64,000 nt of DNA from Paraglaciecola algarum (GTDB lineage: Bacteria; Pseudomonadota; Gammaproteobacteria; Enterobacterales; Alteromonadaceae), in contig NZ_JAKGAS010000005.1 of the NCBI RefSeq assembly GCF_021532655.1, positions 302,751 to 366,750 on the forward strand. The letters run 5' to 3'. The position numbers and the translations under genes were made by a program. How positions within the stretch are numbered: position 1 is the first letter of the stretch; every line of letters starts with the position of its first letter. Positions 38,299 through 48,237 of the stretch are shown here, one piece after another. The notes beneath the pieces were generated by a model. It searched no databases, was not told the origin of the DNA, and saw nothing but the letters and a program-made list of their open reading frames with translations.

Positions 38299-40314
38299 AT
38301 GACAATAAAATTGAACCTTATTGCCAGCGCAATTTTGCTTGGCCTTAATTCATCAGGCGTGTATGCCGCCGCCCTTGTAAATAACCACAAAGTGCAGAAT
38401 AAAAACACTCAATTCAACACCATAGAAAGCATTACAGTATTAGGCAAAGCCGCCACCGAAGATGCCGATTTAGGCGGTATTAGTCTCAAAGAATTACCTG
38501 CTAATACTCACGTAGTAGGCAGAGCAGAAATAGAAAGATTACGTTTTGTTGGCCCCAATGAGTTTTTAGATCGCATTCCTGGTGAAACCCAAGTGCGAAA
38601 CTTACGTATACCCGATGGTGGTAAAAGCTACACTATCCCCATGTTAGATGGCATGCCGCTAGAAAGTCCTTATGAAGGCGCCACGCAAAGGTTAGATAGA
38701 ACTAACACCTCTGACATTCAAAGAGTCGAAATAATTAAAGGTCCAGCCTCAGCCTTGTATGCCAATAATGCCTTTGGTGGTGTGGTTAATGTAGTCAGTC
38801 GTGATGCGCCAAACACACCAGAAACTAAAATATCTGTAGAAGCTGGTGATTTTAATCGCTTAAGAGCCGGTATCAATACAGGTGGTAAGGTCAACAACAT
38901 AGGTTACTTTTTTGATTTGAATACTCGTAACTTAGAAGGTTTACGAGACTTATCTCAAAATGACCGTGACCAAGCCAGTGGCAAATTGATTTTCCACCCT
39001 TCAGATATCACCCGCATCAGTACTAGATTCGAATATTTAGACGAAACTGTGATTGCTAGGGGGGATTTAACTGCCGAACAAATGGCAGAAGATCCAACCC
39101 AAGCTGGAGGGCTAAGCTCTTCTACCGATCTACAACAAAATGCCATATCAGTGAAAGTCGACCACTTAACTGAATCGGGCAAAATTGAAGCTCAACTAGT
39201 TAGACGAGAAAAAGACACAATAGGTGAATCTCGCTTTTCGGGGCCACAAGATGAAAACGACTTAGCTTACAATGGCAAACTTATGTATCGCCACGACTTA
39301 GACAGTGCCGATATAGTGGTGGGATTAGATAGATACGATAGCAGCCAAAATGTTAAACAATATGCCCGAGGTGACGCTAGTTTATCTGGCACTTTCACTC
39401 CCTATACAAACGAGTTATCCGTTAACGCTTATTTTGGCCAATACCAAATTCACGCCACTGAGCAGATCACACTAACAGCCGGTTTAAGGCATGAAGATAT
39501 AAAACTCTCATCAAGCCTTTACTCACAAAACGCCAGTTTTTCTGACACCTCTCCTAAGCTTGGTGTGACCTACCAACTTAGCCCAGACAACATGCTGTGG
39601 TTAGGTATATCTGAAGGTTTTTATGCACCCAACATGGGACATCTATTTGATATGGAAGATGGCAATCCAGATTTAAAATCAGAAGAAGCTCGCAACATTG
39701 AAATGGGTTTTCGCGGCTCTTGGAAAAATTGGCATTACGATACCTCTATTTATCAAAACAAAATCAGTAACTATTTGGTCACTCAAGAGTTTGTGCGTGT
39801 AGTGGATGAACAGGAGCAAGAATACCAACTCACCACCAACGCCGGAAAAGTAGACATAAAAGGCATAGAAACCGTGATTGAATATGCGCCTAAAGATGCC
39901 CAATGGCGTGCCGGCTTAACCCACACATTTACCGACAACACTTATGATTCTTTTGTACAAAGCACCCCAGGAGCTGATGACGATTTATCTGGAAAAGTAT
40001 TACGCCGCTCTCCCGATCACCACCTAAATATGCGCGTCGCTTGGCTACCCATGGCTGGATTGTCCGCCGAGCTTGAAGCCGATATGTACAGTCATTATTT
40101 TGCTGACGCAGTGAACTCACCTGAATCTAAATTCACCCGAGGTGATCGTATTAACCTAAGAATAAATTACGAATTTGCTCAATGGCGAGTTTGGTTCCAC
40201 GGCTTAAACCTAACCGACACTATGGAAGATCGTGCCACTTATAGCCGTGGAAGAATGACATTCAGAACCATAGACGGCCGTACTTTTTACGCCGGTGTTT
40301 CTTACACCTTTTAG
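38299..40314 (+). CDS. TonB-dependent receptor (siderophore/metal type)
   Basis: Outer-membrane receptor of 671 residues, the size of siderophore, heme or metal receptors rather than glycan receptors. Signal peptide LNLIASAILLGLNSSGVYAA; TonB-box-like ESITVLG near 44-50; plug with IPGETQVRNLRI and the conserved RVEIIKGPASALYANNAFGGVVNVV; barrel with SPKLGVTYQLSPDNMLWLGISEGFYAPN and C-terminal FYAGVSYTF. It is followed after 15 bp by a PepSY membrane protein, a combination typical of iron or copper uptake. No Fur box was recognised upstream, so the ligand is undetermined. Confidence 0.9.
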   Translation: MTIKLNLIASAILLGLNSSGVYAAALVNNHKVQNKNTQFNTIESITVLGKAATEDADLGGISLKELPANTHVVGRAEIERLRFVGPNEFLDRIPGETQVRNLRIPDGGKSYTIPMLDGMPLESPYEGATQRLDRTNTSDIQRVEIIKGPASALYANNAFGGVVNVVSRDAPNTPETKISVEAGDFNRLRAGINTGGKVNNIGYFFDLNTRNLEGLRDLSQNDRDQASGKLIFHPSDITRISTRFEYLDETVIARGDLTAEQMAEDPTQAGGLSSSTDLQQNAISVKVDHLTESGKIEAQLVRREKDTIGESRFSGPQDENDLAYNGKLMYRHDLDSADIVVGLDRYDSSQNVKQYARGDASLSGTFTPYTNELSVNAYFGQYQIHATEQITLTAGLRHEDIKLSSSLYSQNASFSDTSPKLGVTYQLSPDNMLWLGISEGFYAPNMGHLFDMEDGNPDLKSEEARNIEMGFRGSWKNWHYDTSIYQNKISNYLVTQEFVRVVDEQEQEYQLTTNAGKVDIKGIETVIEYAPKDAQWRAGLTHTFTDNTYDSFVQSTPGADDDLSGKVLRRSPDHHLNMRVAWLPMAGLSAELEADMYSHYFADAVNSPESKFTRGDRINLRINYEFAQWRVWFHGLNLTDTMEDRATYSRGRMTFRTIDGRTFYAGVSYTF

Positions 40315-40329
40315 TCGGAGTTAAATATT

Positions 40330-41598
40330 ATGAAAAAGAACGTACAACTCAATCAGTGGTTATGGAAATGGCATGTTATTGCTGGGCTGATTACATTGCC
40401 GTTTATGCTACTTCTAGCAACGACAGGTGTGATTTATTTATTTAAAACGGATTATAACCAACAGGTTTATCAGTCAACACTAGAAGTTACTCCAAACAAT
40501 AAGCCAGCGCTAAGTTACCAGCAGCAGTTAGTTGCAGCTCAGCAAAGTGCTAACAAGCCGATTGTAGCAGTCACTTTACCTACCTCACATGACCAAGCCA
40601 CTGAATTTAAAGTGAAGGGTCAAGGCCGAGCGACGAACGCTTTGTACCTTAATCCTTATTCGGGAAAAGTCACTGGGCAAGTGGATCAAACACAAACCTT
40701 GATGTACACCGTTCGAAAATTGCATGGAGAAATATTGCTTAGCAAACCAGGCACCTTAGCTGTGGAGCTAGTAGCCAGTTGGTTCGTGGTGTTAATTCTA
40801 ACGGGGCTTTACGTTTGGTGGCCCCATGCATCTGCAAAGACTACAGAAAGTAGTGCAGCCGGTTTTTTTACTATTCGCACCAATAAAGGCAAACGCCTGT
40901 TTTGGCGAGATTTACATGCAGTGACAGGTTTTTGGTTATCTTTGGTCATGTTAGCTGTGTTAGCTGGAGGCATGCCATGGACAGATGTATTCGGCAGCCA
41001 ACTTAAATGGGTGCAAACCCAAACCGACAGTGGTTATCCAAAATACTGGCGCAGCAGTCAAGGCTTAAGCTCTACACCGAATCAACAACACTCCCCTTTG
41101 GACTTAGATCAAATTGTTGATATCGCACAGGGCTATAAACTGCCAGGTCAGATATCGATTAACTTCCCCAGCTCCCCCACTGGTGTGTATAGCATTTCAA
41201 ATCACGCTTTGTGGTTAGATGATCAACAGATGATCCATTTAGACCAATTCAGCGGCGAAATTGTAAAGTCTTACACTTGGGATGATGTAGGAATTTTGAT
41301 GGAGCTAAGACAAATATTCATGCGCCTGCACCAAGGTGAATATGGTGCCGCCAATTGGTGGGTTATGATCTTTATTGGCTTGGCGTTTATTATTGCCACT
41401 TCGGCAGGTTTAGTGTCTTATCTTAAACGAAAAAGAAAAGGCAGCTGGAGTATCCCCAAAGTGCCGGCCCGCTTCAATGTAGACAAAACCTTAGTTTCAC
41501 TCATCATTGCTTTAGGGGTTTTGTTTCCCATGTTTGGAGGAAGTTTGGTGCTGTTATGGCTTTGGGAGCAAAGAAAACGATTCGCAACTAGGCTCTAG
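40330..41598 (+). CDS. PepSY-associated transmembrane protein
   Basis: A 422-residue inner-membrane protein of the iron-regulated PepSY_TM family, proposed to reduce siderophore-bound iron or act in periplasmic metal handling. It starts LNQWLWKWHVIAGLITLPFMLLLATTGVIYLF, has a second helix block around VELVASWFVVLILTGLYVWWPH, a histidine-bearing FWRDLHAVTGFWLSLVML helix, and late helices near 345-365 and 390-410. The conserved histidines in helices fit heme or metal ligation. It forms an operon with the receptor before it. The stop codon falls inside the first unit of a heptamer tandem repeat. Confidence 0.87.
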   Translation: MKKNVQLNQWLWKWHVIAGLITLPFMLLLATTGVIYLFKTDYNQQVYQSTLEVTPNNKPALSYQQQLVAAQQSANKPIVAVTLPTSHDQATEFKVKGQGRATNALYLNPYSGKVTGQVDQTQTLMYTVRKLHGEILLSKPGTLAVELVASWFVVLILTGLYVWWPHASAKTTESSAAGFFTIRTNKGKRLFWRDLHAVTGFWLSLVMLAVLAGGMPWTDVFGSQLKWVQTQTDSGYPKYWRSSQGLSSTPNQQHSPLDLDQIVDIAQGYKLPGQISINFPSSPTGVYSISNHALWLDDQQMIHLDQFSGEIVKSYTWDDVGILMELRQIFMRLHQGEYGAANWWVMIFIGLAFIIATSAGLVSYLKRKRKGSWSIPKVPARFNVDKTLVSLIIALGVLFPMFGGSLVLLWLWEQRKRFATRL

Positions 41599-41657
41599 TT
41601 GCTAGTTGCTAGTTGCTAGTTGCTAGTTGCTAGTTGCTAGTTGCTAGTTGCTAGTTG
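41595..41657. repeat. Heptamer tandem repeat (CTAGTTG)9
   Basis: Nine perfect head-to-tail copies of CTAGTTG. The first copy supplies the TAG stop (41596-41598) of the PepSY gene. Because the unit is 7 nt, a TAG recurs in frame every 21 nt. The perfect array suggests recent slippage and likely length variation between strains. Confidence 0.95.
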
Positions 41658-42005
41658 CGAGCATGTTTTTAAGAAGAAAAGCTTAGGTCAAGTCTGAACT
41701 AATAAATGTTAGCTCAAGTTACACTATTAGTTTTGTATTTTACTTGGGCATTTCTCAAGCTCGAAGATTGCTGCAGCCGACAAAAAAGATAAGAGCCAAA
41801 AATAGTAATTACAGAAGAAAAAGAGGCTTCGCTACACAGAGAAAAGCGGATGAGAAATCAAAAGAGGGTTTAAATCTTAACAGCCCTAAATTTGCAATTT
41901 TCTGACTTTTCTTCTGTGCTCTCTGTGTTCTCCGTGGTTCAATATTCTTTTAGTTTTTCCCTTTACCTTTTGCTTCAAGCTCGCAGCTAGTAACTCGTAG
42001 AAGCT
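41658..42005. other. Gene-free spacer with low-complexity repeats
   Basis: About 348 bp with no supported gene. It holds purine-rich stretches and two related, inverted motifs: ACACAGAGAAAAG (near 41834) and CTTCTGTGCTCTCTGTG (41911-41927). The latter sits in a CTCTGTGTTCTCCGTGG-type string seen in intergenic DNA of many bacteria. It separates two operons that converge. Confidence 0.4.
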
Positions 42006-42659
42006 TTATTCTTTAAAGGTTTCAAACTGATTCGGTAAAAAATCCACCAGCCTGCCAGATAGCCCTACATAGGTTTTTAAACTTTGCTCAAACGATAAAA
42101 ATATCTTTGGCAATATGTTTAATAATTGATCATTGCCTCTGGCTTCTGCCTGTTTGAGGGCTAAAGGAATGTCGGCAAAAGTAGTAAACATGTATAAACA
42201 ATGGGAGAGGTCTTTTTGTAGTTGAGTTATTTTTTTGGGGTCTGTGACTTTCATTTTATCCCATGCATTTTGCCATACAGCTTCTAACTGGCTATGACCC
42301 ATCAACATGCCTTGGCACCACAAAGATAATTGGCTATCAGTCGAAATATCACCGGCAAAATTGACACCTTTAGGCAGATGAATTTTTTCGTCACTCATAT
42401 CTTTTAATTGATGTTTAAGTAATTTCATTAATAAGTCAGTTAACTGATCGGCCTGTTGTTCGTTGGCTAATTGCTTCTTAGTTTTGATAATCCAAGGCAA
42501 CCAGACTTCTGGCATGGGAATTTCAGGCGCAGCACAAACAGCAAATACGCTCCCCTGAATAAAAGGGTAAGGCTGTAAAGCGATAGATAGAGCGGGTGAG
42601 TCACACAATTCACTTAAAGCGTCGTGGGCTGAAGATTCAAATTTTGGCATAACTCTCAT
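42006..42659 (-). CDS. UPF0149 (YgfB/YecA) family protein
   Basis: A 217-residue mostly helical cytoplasmic protein. The family features PEVWLPWI and LSLWCQGMLMGHSQLEAVW are present, followed by a C-terminal helical half. It lacks the cysteine-rich SEC-C zinc motif found at the end of YecA. Function is unknown. It is 45 bp downstream of the NhaC antiporter gene on the same strand and may be co-transcribed. Confidence 0.75.
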   Translation of the reverse strand: MRVMPKFESSAHDALSELCDSPALSIALQPYPFIQGSVFAVCAAPEIPMPEVWLPWIIKTKKQLANEQQADQLTDLLMKLLKHQLKDMSDEKIHLPKGVNFAGDISTDSQLSLWCQGMLMGHSQLEAVWQNAWDKMKVTDPKKITQLQKDLSHCLYMFTTFADIPLALKQAEARGNDQLLNILPKIFLSFEQSLKTYVGLSGRLVDFLPNQFETFKE

Positions 42660-42704
42660 CTTGAGATGTTGATTTTACTATCCTAGCAAAAAACTTTGCT
42701 CTGG

Positions 42705-44012
42705 TTAATTATTGTTAGCGCTAGAGGCAAACCTTGGAATACCAGTAAAAATAGAGATACCCCCCAAAAGTAAGATTAACATTGGATACCAACAATAGGG
42801 TGTTAATGCAAAAGGTGACACACCAGCTAAACTAGCAGCGGCTAAGAGCTGACCTCCATAAGGCACGAGCCCTTGAAAGCCACAAGAAAAAATATCTAAA
42901 ATACTTGCGGTGCGTTTAGGGTCAACCTCAAATGACTGACTAAAGTTTTTAGCGATTGGCCCTGCTGTCACAATGGCTATAGTATTGTTTGCGGTCGCCA
43001 CATCTAAAAAACTGACTAACATGGCACTCCCCGCCTCGGCTCCCTTAGCGCTTTTCACTCGTTTTTGAATACTTTGAATTAACCAGGCCAACCCGCCATA
43101 AGCTTGCATTAAAGCCACTAATCCGCCAATCATTAACGCTATCGCCACCATGTCTTGCATCCAGCCCATGCCGGTTTGAATACTTTTCAGCATGGAAGGA
43201 AAAGTAAATATGCCCTTAACTAAGCCAATTACACAAGCTGATGCAATGCCTACTCCCAATACAGATATCACATGTAAGCCGCATAAGGCACTGACTATAA
43301 TCACAATGTAAGGGAGAATTAATGTTAGATCATAGTTGTTCTGCGTGATGTCTATTGTGCCACCTAAACTCACTGTCATTAACAAGATAATGGTGACCAA
43401 AGCTGCTGGTAATACGATATATATATTGGCTTTAAACTTATCTCTAAGTTTCACCCCTTGAGTTTGAGTAGCAGCAATTGTGGTGTCTGAAATAAATGAC
43501 AAATTATCCCCAAACATAGCACCGCCCACCACAATTCCAACCACTAACGAAATAGGTAAACCTAAACTCTCAGCCAAACCTATGCCAATGGGCGTGATGG
43601 CAGTGATGGTTCCCATGGAAGTGCCCATGGCAAATGCGATGAAACAGGTAATAACAAACAAGCCTGGCAACAACCAAGCGGTAGGAATGTAATGCAATGC
43701 CCAATTTACTGTGGCATCGCGGGCACCAATATCAATTGTGACCGCATAAAAAGCTCCGGCTAACAAAAATATCATGCCAAGCAGAATGATGGTTTTGTCA
43801 CCTCCTCCTTTACAAAATACTTCTATTTTTTCGGCAAAGGAAAACTGGCGATTTGGGCTATTTAACATAAAGGCATAGGCCGTACTTAAGGTAAATGCCA
43901 CCAATATCGGCATAGTAGTAAAATCTTGGGTAATAGCACTAGAGCCCACCACAAGTGCCACAAACACAAATATTGGAGTTAATCCTAAAAAGTTGGATGA
44001 GGGGGACATCAT
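42705..44012 (-). CDS. NhaC-family Na+/H+ antiporter
   Basis: A 435-residue polytopic inner-membrane protein with about 10-12 hydrophobic segments. NhaC-superfamily features are GTSMGTITAITPIGIGLAESLGLP, GGAMFGDNLSFISDTTIAATQTQG (family signature) and FLDVATANNTIAIVTAGPIAKNF near the end. It should exchange Na+ or a related solute for H+; the exact substrate cannot be read. It lies downstream of a MalY/PatB-type lyase with an inverted repeat between them. Confidence 0.88.
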   Translation of the reverse strand: MMSPSSNFLGLTPIFVFVALVVGSSAITQDFTTMPILVAFTLSTAYAFMLNSPNRQFSFAEKIEVFCKGGGDKTIILLGMIFLLAGAFYAVTIDIGARDATVNWALHYIPTAWLLPGLFVITCFIAFAMGTSMGTITAITPIGIGLAESLGLPISLVVGIVVGGAMFGDNLSFISDTTIAATQTQGVKLRDKFKANIYIVLPAALVTIILLMTVSLGGTIDITQNNYDLTLILPYIVIIVSALCGLHVISVLGVGIASACVIGLVKGIFTFPSMLKSIQTGMGWMQDMVAIALMIGGLVALMQAYGGLAWLIQSIQKRVKSAKGAEAGSAMLVSFLDVATANNTIAIVTAGPIAKNFSQSFEVDPKRTASILDIFSCGFQGLVPYGGQLLAAASLAGVSPFALTPYCWYPMLILLLGGISIFTGIPRFASSANNN

Positions 44013-44048
44013 ATGAAAACCTACAATCTAAAAACTACCAGACTATGC

Positions 44049-44077
44049 CTTGCCTTGCACAGTGCATACAAGGCAAG
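44049..44077. repeat. Intergenic inverted repeat between malY-like and nhaC-like genes
   Basis: Perfect 9-bp arms CTTGCCTTG (44049-44057) and CAAGGCAAG (44069-44077) around an 11-nt loop. There is no T run on the 3' side for minus-strand transcripts, so it is not a canonical terminator; it may be an mRNA processing or stability hairpin or an operator. Confidence 0.6.
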
Positions 44078-44095
44078 AAAAACACAGAATACTAA

Positions 44096-45223
44096 CTAAG
44101 CTGTTAGACGAACGATAGCTTGCTCTAACTGCTCTCTGGGGCAACCAAAATTTATCCGTATAAAGTTTTTATCACCAAAATCAGCGCCAGGCGAAGGACC
44201 TACCCCCTTGTCTTCAAAATATTTCTGAGGATTATCAACACCTAAACCACTAGCATCAATCCAAGCTAAAAACGTGGCTTGCGGCGGGATCAACTTTAGC
44301 CCATCAATTTTGTTAATTTCGGTGGTTAAATAATCTAAGTTTCCACGTAAATAAGTTATCAAAGCTTGATGCCATTCATCACATTCAGTGAAAGCAGCCA
44401 GTGTGGCCTCAAGGCCTAATACAGTTACCCAAGGCATAATGCCTTTAGCTGCATTGATAAATTGTAATCTGGTTTTTGGATCTTCAATTATGGCAAAAGA
44501 GGTACCTAAACCCGCTATATTAAAGGTTTTACTGGCAGCCATTAGAGTCACTACTTTACCATTAAATTCGGGAATCTTCCCCGCTGGTAGATGAGAAGCG
44601 TTTTCGTCTAAAATTAAATCGCAATGGATTTCGTCAGAACAAAGTAATACATCATTATCGACACAGATTTGTGTCACTCTAGCTAACTCTTCGGTACTAA
44701 ACACTGAACCCACAGGGTTCATAGGGTTACACACGATAAACAACTTACAAGCTGGATCTGCAGCTTGTTTTTCTAATTCAGAAAAATCTATAGTCCAACG
44801 TCCATTTTCTTCAACTGTGCCAATATCTACTCGCTGCAAACCATTAATTTTAGGTGCAGCCAACAAAGGTGGATAATTTGGGGTTTGGATCATCACCTTG
44901 TCACCTGGCTGGCAATATGCCTTACACGCCACATTAAACGCAGGTACTACGCCTGGTGTCCAAACTATCCAATCAGCCGAAATTTCCCAACCATATTGAC
45001 GAGCTAACCAGTCAACTACCGCTTGATTTGCAGCTTGGTGATGTGCCGGCAAGGTGTAACCCATAAGCCCATGATCAGTGCGCGCCTGCAGGGCATTTAA
45101 AATAGGTTGAGCACATTTAAATTCGGTATCGGCCACCCACATAGGCAAAATATCTTGGCCTTTATATTTTTCCCATTTGAAAGAGTAAGTTGGTTTTCTA
45201 TCGATTATTTGGTCAAACAACAT
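44096..45223 (-). CDS. MalY/PatB-type PLP-dependent aminotransferase or cystathionine beta-lyase
   Basis: A 375-residue fold-type I PLP enzyme. MalY/PatB signatures: the N-terminal KWEKYKGQDILPMWVADTEF, GYTLPAH, PNYPPL, CNPMNPVGSVFS, SDEIHCDLIL and the PLP lysine K232 in AASKTFNIAGLG. Members cleave C-S bonds (cystathionine, S-cysteinyl conjugates). All key residues are present; the physiological substrate is unknown. It is 47 bp after a single-domain response regulator and 83 bp before an NhaC-type transporter on the same strand. Confidence 0.88.
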   Translation of the reverse strand: MLFDQIIDRKPTYSFKWEKYKGQDILPMWVADTEFKCAQPILNALQARTDHGLMGYTLPAHHQAANQAVVDWLARQYGWEISADWIVWTPGVVPAFNVACKAYCQPGDKVMIQTPNYPPLLAAPKINGLQRVDIGTVEENGRWTIDFSELEKQAADPACKLFIVCNPMNPVGSVFSTEELARVTQICVDNDVLLCSDEIHCDLILDENASHLPAGKIPEFNGKVVTLMAASKTFNIAGLGTSFAIIEDPKTRLQFINAAKGIMPWVTVLGLEATLAAFTECDEWHQALITYLRGNLDYLTTEINKIDGLKLIPPQATFLAWIDASGLGVDNPQKYFEDKGVGPSPGADFGDKNFIRINFGCPREQLEQAIVRLTA

Positions 45224-45269
45224 GCAAGGTTCACTTAAATTGAAAGGTTAATTATTGGGTTTAAAAAAT

Positions 45270-45653
45270 TTAATCCGCATCTCGGATTAAACGTTCTACT
45301 TTACTTAATAAACTATTGGTATGAAAAGGTTTTACAATAAAATCCGTTGCACCTAAACGCATTGAGTCAACCACCAGCTCTTTAGTTGCATTGGCGGTCA
45401 ACATTAAAAAAGGTGTATTACTATGTTTTATCCGCAATGCAGCCAGTATGTCTAAACCACTGACATCAGGCATTAGCCAATCACAAATCACCAAAGACAC
45501 AGAATCCATCTGGCTAGAATTAACAAAATCTAAAGCCTGTTTACTATCTGAAAAACTAATAATCTTGCCGGAAGTTATTTCCTCTAACACCACTTGCAGC
45601 AACTCAAGAGTGATAGTGTCATCGTCAATGATCAATATATTGGTGTCGTACAT
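45270..45653 (-). CDS. Single-domain response regulator (CheY-like)
   Basis: A 127-residue stand-alone receiver: acidic D10-D11-D12, phospho-acceptor D58 in VICDWLMPDVSGLD, MLTANAT, and the lysine in DFIVKPFHTNS. There is no output domain, so it would act by protein contact. The start ATG 45653 is chosen because AAGGAG lies 5 nt upstream; the open frame reaches 45683. No kinase gene is adjacent. It may share a transcript with the lyase and antiporter genes downstream. Confidence 0.9.
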   Translation of the reverse strand: MYDTNILIIDDDTITLELLQVVLEEITSGKIISFSDSKQALDFVNSSQMDSVSLVICDWLMPDVSGLDILAALRIKHSNTPFLMLTANATKELVVDSMRLGATDFIVKPFHTNSLLSKVERLIRDAD

Positions 45654-45811
45654 TAACTCTCCTTTTAATAAAACCAGTTCCAACTGCGAAAATATACTTA
45701 TTGATTAAAAAACTTAGTAGCAACAAAACTAGTAGGCATAAATATTTACTTTAGACTAAGTAGACATATATCCCTAAGTTTTGTCGCCAGACTGAGTTAT
45801 TGGTTAATTTA

Positions 45812-47377
45812 TCAACCTAACTTGTTAGATGCCACATGATAACGTGGATCTTCATTCAAATTCATCTCAACATATTCTTGTGCTTTAGTCATCAATTCCC
45901 GACATTCAGGACTAATATGCCTTATATGTAATTTTTTGCCTTGCTGAGCATATTTATCTGCCAATCCGTCTATGGCATCAACACCCGATGAATCCCAAAC
46001 CCTTGACTCATTAAAGTCGATGACCACATCTTGGGGGTCGTTTTGCGGATCAAACAATTCTTTAAAATGCAAAACTGAACCAAAAAATAACGGACCTTCA
46101 AGCTCGTACACTTTCCAACCGTCTTTGTCCTCATGGGTTTTCGCATGAATATGAGTAGCGTGTTTCCATGCAAATACCAAGGCTGAAACAATCACACCCA
46201 CCACTACCGCAATAGCTAAATCAGCAATAACAGTGATAGCTGTCACTAAAAACAATACAAAAGCATCTTCTTTATTTACACCGCGAATAATTCTAAATGA
46301 TGCCCATTCAAAGGTACCAATTACCACAATAAACATCACACCTACTAAAGCGGCTAATGGGATCATTTCAATTAATGGTGCAGCAAACAAAATAAAACCT
46401 AACAATACAACAGCCGCGGTAATGCCCGATAAACGACCACGCCCACCAGAGTTAATATTAATCATACTTTGACCAATCATGGCACAACCACCCATACCGC
46501 CAAAGAAACCGTTTACTGTATTGGCTAAACCTTGACCTAAACATTCTCTGTTACCTTGGCCACGGGTATCTGTCATCTCATCAATAAGCGACAAAGTTAA
46601 CAAAGATTCTATTAAACCAATCAAGGCGATAATCACAGCAGTTGGCAATATGATGTATAGAGTTTCAAAGGTGAATGGCACCATAGGAATTGAAAATGTG
46701 GGTAATTCACCGGCTAAAGTAGCCGCGGCTTTTTGGTCTTCTGGCAACATGTCACGTACAAAATCGATTACGGTTCTGGCCTCTAAATCCAACCAATGCA
46801 CTAAAACAGTCACGCCCACAATTGCGACCAAAGACGCGGGGACCGCTGTGGTTAACTTAGGTAAAAAGAAGATAATAGCCATTGTCAACAAGACTAAACC
46901 AAGCATGATGTAGAGCATGTCACCCTGCATCCACTGCAAATTACCTAAGTTATCCAATATTTTAAATTGGCCGAGTTGAGCCAAAAAGATCACTATGGCT
47001 AAACCGTTGACAAATCCGAGCATAACCGGGTATGGCACCAGCCGAATAAACTTACCTAACTTAAACGCACCGGCCAACATTTGTAATACCCCAGCCAACA
47101 AAACAGCAGCAAATAAATACTGAATGCCATGCTGGGCAACTAAAGCCACCATCACCACAGCAGTGGCACCGGTTGCACCAGAAATCATACCCGGCCTACC
47201 ACCAGCAATAGAGGTAATTAGCCCCATCATAAACGCAGCATATAAACCCACCATAGGCTCAACACCTGCGACAAAGGCAAAGGCCACTGCTTCTGGCACT
47301 AGTGCTAAAGCAACTGTGATCCCAGACAGCACATCGTTTTTCACGTTGCTATCTTTGCTGGTGATCAAATTAAACAT
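45812..47377 (-). CDS. SulP-family anion transporter with STAS domain
   Basis: A 521-residue inner-membrane transporter of the SLC26/SulP family (sulfate, bicarbonate or other anions). It has about 12-14 hydrophobic segments, [18 protein letters not shown] and [26 protein letters not shown] in the transport core, and a C-terminal STAS domain (about 415-510) with [22 protein letters not shown]. Which anion is carried cannot be read. It is monocistronic, bounded upstream by a dispersed repeat element. Confidence 0.92.
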   Translation of the reverse strand: MFNLITSKDSNVKNDVLSGITVALALVPEAVAFAFVAGVEPMVGLYAAFMMGLITSIAGGRPGMISGATGATAVVMVALVAQHGIQYLFAAVLLAGVLQMLAGAFKLGKFIRLVPYPVMLGFVNGLAIVIFLAQLGQFKILDNLGNLQWMQGDMLYIMLGLVLLTMAIIFFLPKLTTAVPASLVAIVGVTVLVHWLDLEARTVIDFVRDMLPEDQKAAATLAGELPTFSIPMVPFTFETLYIILPTAVIIALIGLIESLLTLSLIDEMTDTRGQGNRECLGQGLANTVNGFFGGMGGCAMIGQSMININSGGRGRLSGITAAVVLLGFILFAAPLIEMIPLAALVGVMFIVVIGTFEWASFRIIRGVNKEDAFVLFLVTAITVIADLAIAVVVGVIVSALVFAWKHATHIHAKTHEDKDGWKVYELEGPLFFGSVLHFKELFDPQNDPQDVVIDFNESRVWDSSGVDAIDGLADKYAQQGKKLHIRHISPECRELMTKAQEYVEMNLNEDPRYHVASNKLG

Positions 47378-47493
47378 TTGGATTCCCCGATTATTTAAGA
47401 GTGTTCAAAAATTAGCCGCGGATTTTAGCAGAATTTAATAAATGTTTCTTTTAACAGAATGTTAAATAAGCAATTAATTTAGAATATGACAGG

Positions 47494-47790
47494 AGCATGG
47501 GCTACGCTCACTAAAATATGCACTTCGTTCACCGTCATCCTGACGTTTTTGATACGGCGTCCATGCCGCACCAGTTACTTTTAAAAAGACTCAAAAGTAA
47601 CCAAAAGGTCATTTGCTCCACAAACTTCACAAGTCTAAAAATACCTATCCTTAAATGTCGAACCGGGCATAAGCCGCGTCCATGCTATGAAAGATGCCCT
47701 TATCCAAGCATCCATGCTTGGACATTCGACAAGGCTAGGCGTTTTTAGGTGAAGTTTCAGTCGCGAGGAAAACAAAAGCATGGCTGCGCC
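47494..47790 (+). repeat. Dispersed ~296-bp repeat, copy A
   Basis: Begins GCATGGGCTACGC and ends near GCATGGCTGCGCC. It contains a hairpin GTTACTTTT/AAAAGTAAC and a near-perfect palindrome TCCAAGCAT-CC-ATGCTTGGA. It matches copy B in inverse orientation over its whole length, with about 39 identical bases around the GTTACTTTT hairpin, and copy C more distantly. Short frames inside it are not supported as genes. It probably is a non-coding mobile or structural repeat. Confidence 0.85.
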
Positions 47791-47916
47791 ATAGACAAAA
47801 ATGAAATGTGGGTCTGTTTAGTCAATAACGCCCTGTTAAGGGGAAAATTATTGTTGGCTAAAATGTTGAGCGGAGCGAAACTAGCCAACTGTTAGAAGTC
47901 CCGCTTGAACAGCTTG

Positions 47917-48237
47917 TTATACGTTTGCTGTCTCGGATTCCCACTTAGTCATTTCTTCTTTAATAAAATGATTAACCAAATCACGATACATTTTTTCGAT
48001 AGCGTCAGGACTTAAACCTGCAGCTGACGCCCAAGTTCTACGTTGCTCCAACATAGATTTGAATCGTTCAGGGGCGCGAACAGATGTTTCTGATGTTTTA
48101 AACTTTGCAGCCGATTTAACATACTCGAATCGTTTGCCTAAAATGGCGATGATATCTCGATCCATTTTGTCAATTTCAGCTCGAATATCTTCCATACCCG
48201 TGCAATTTTCTGGTTCAACATTATTTTGATACTTCAT
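47917..48237 (-). CDS. PchB-like isochorismate lyase / AroQ-type chorismate mutase
   Basis: A 106-residue all-helical protein strikingly like Pseudomonas PchB: NCTGMEDIRAEIDKMDRDII, then GKRFEYVKSAAKFKTSE, APERFKSML, RRTWASAAGL. Recalled PchB active-site residues R14, R31 and K42 correspond to R19, R36 and K47. PchB Q90 corresponds to E95 here (FIKEEM), a substitution found in some chorismate mutases. Whether it makes salicylate or prephenate is open; no pchA or siderophore genes are near. AAGGAG 7 nt before the ATG supports the start. The gene is flanked by inverted copies of a 296-bp repeat. Confidence 0.87.
   Translation of the reverse strand: MKYQNNVEPENCTGMEDIRAEIDKMDRDIIAILGKRFEYVKSAAKFKTSETSVRAPERFKSMLEQRRTWASAAGLSPDAIEKMYRDLVNHFIKEEMTKWESETANV

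Noticed and set aside
47518..47748. 76-codon frame inside repeat copy A (and a similar one at 48667-48861 in copy B)
   Set aside because: Both are translations of the dispersed repeat in opposite contexts; they share an LLLKRLKSNQKV stretch only because the DNA is repeated, and have no ribosome site.
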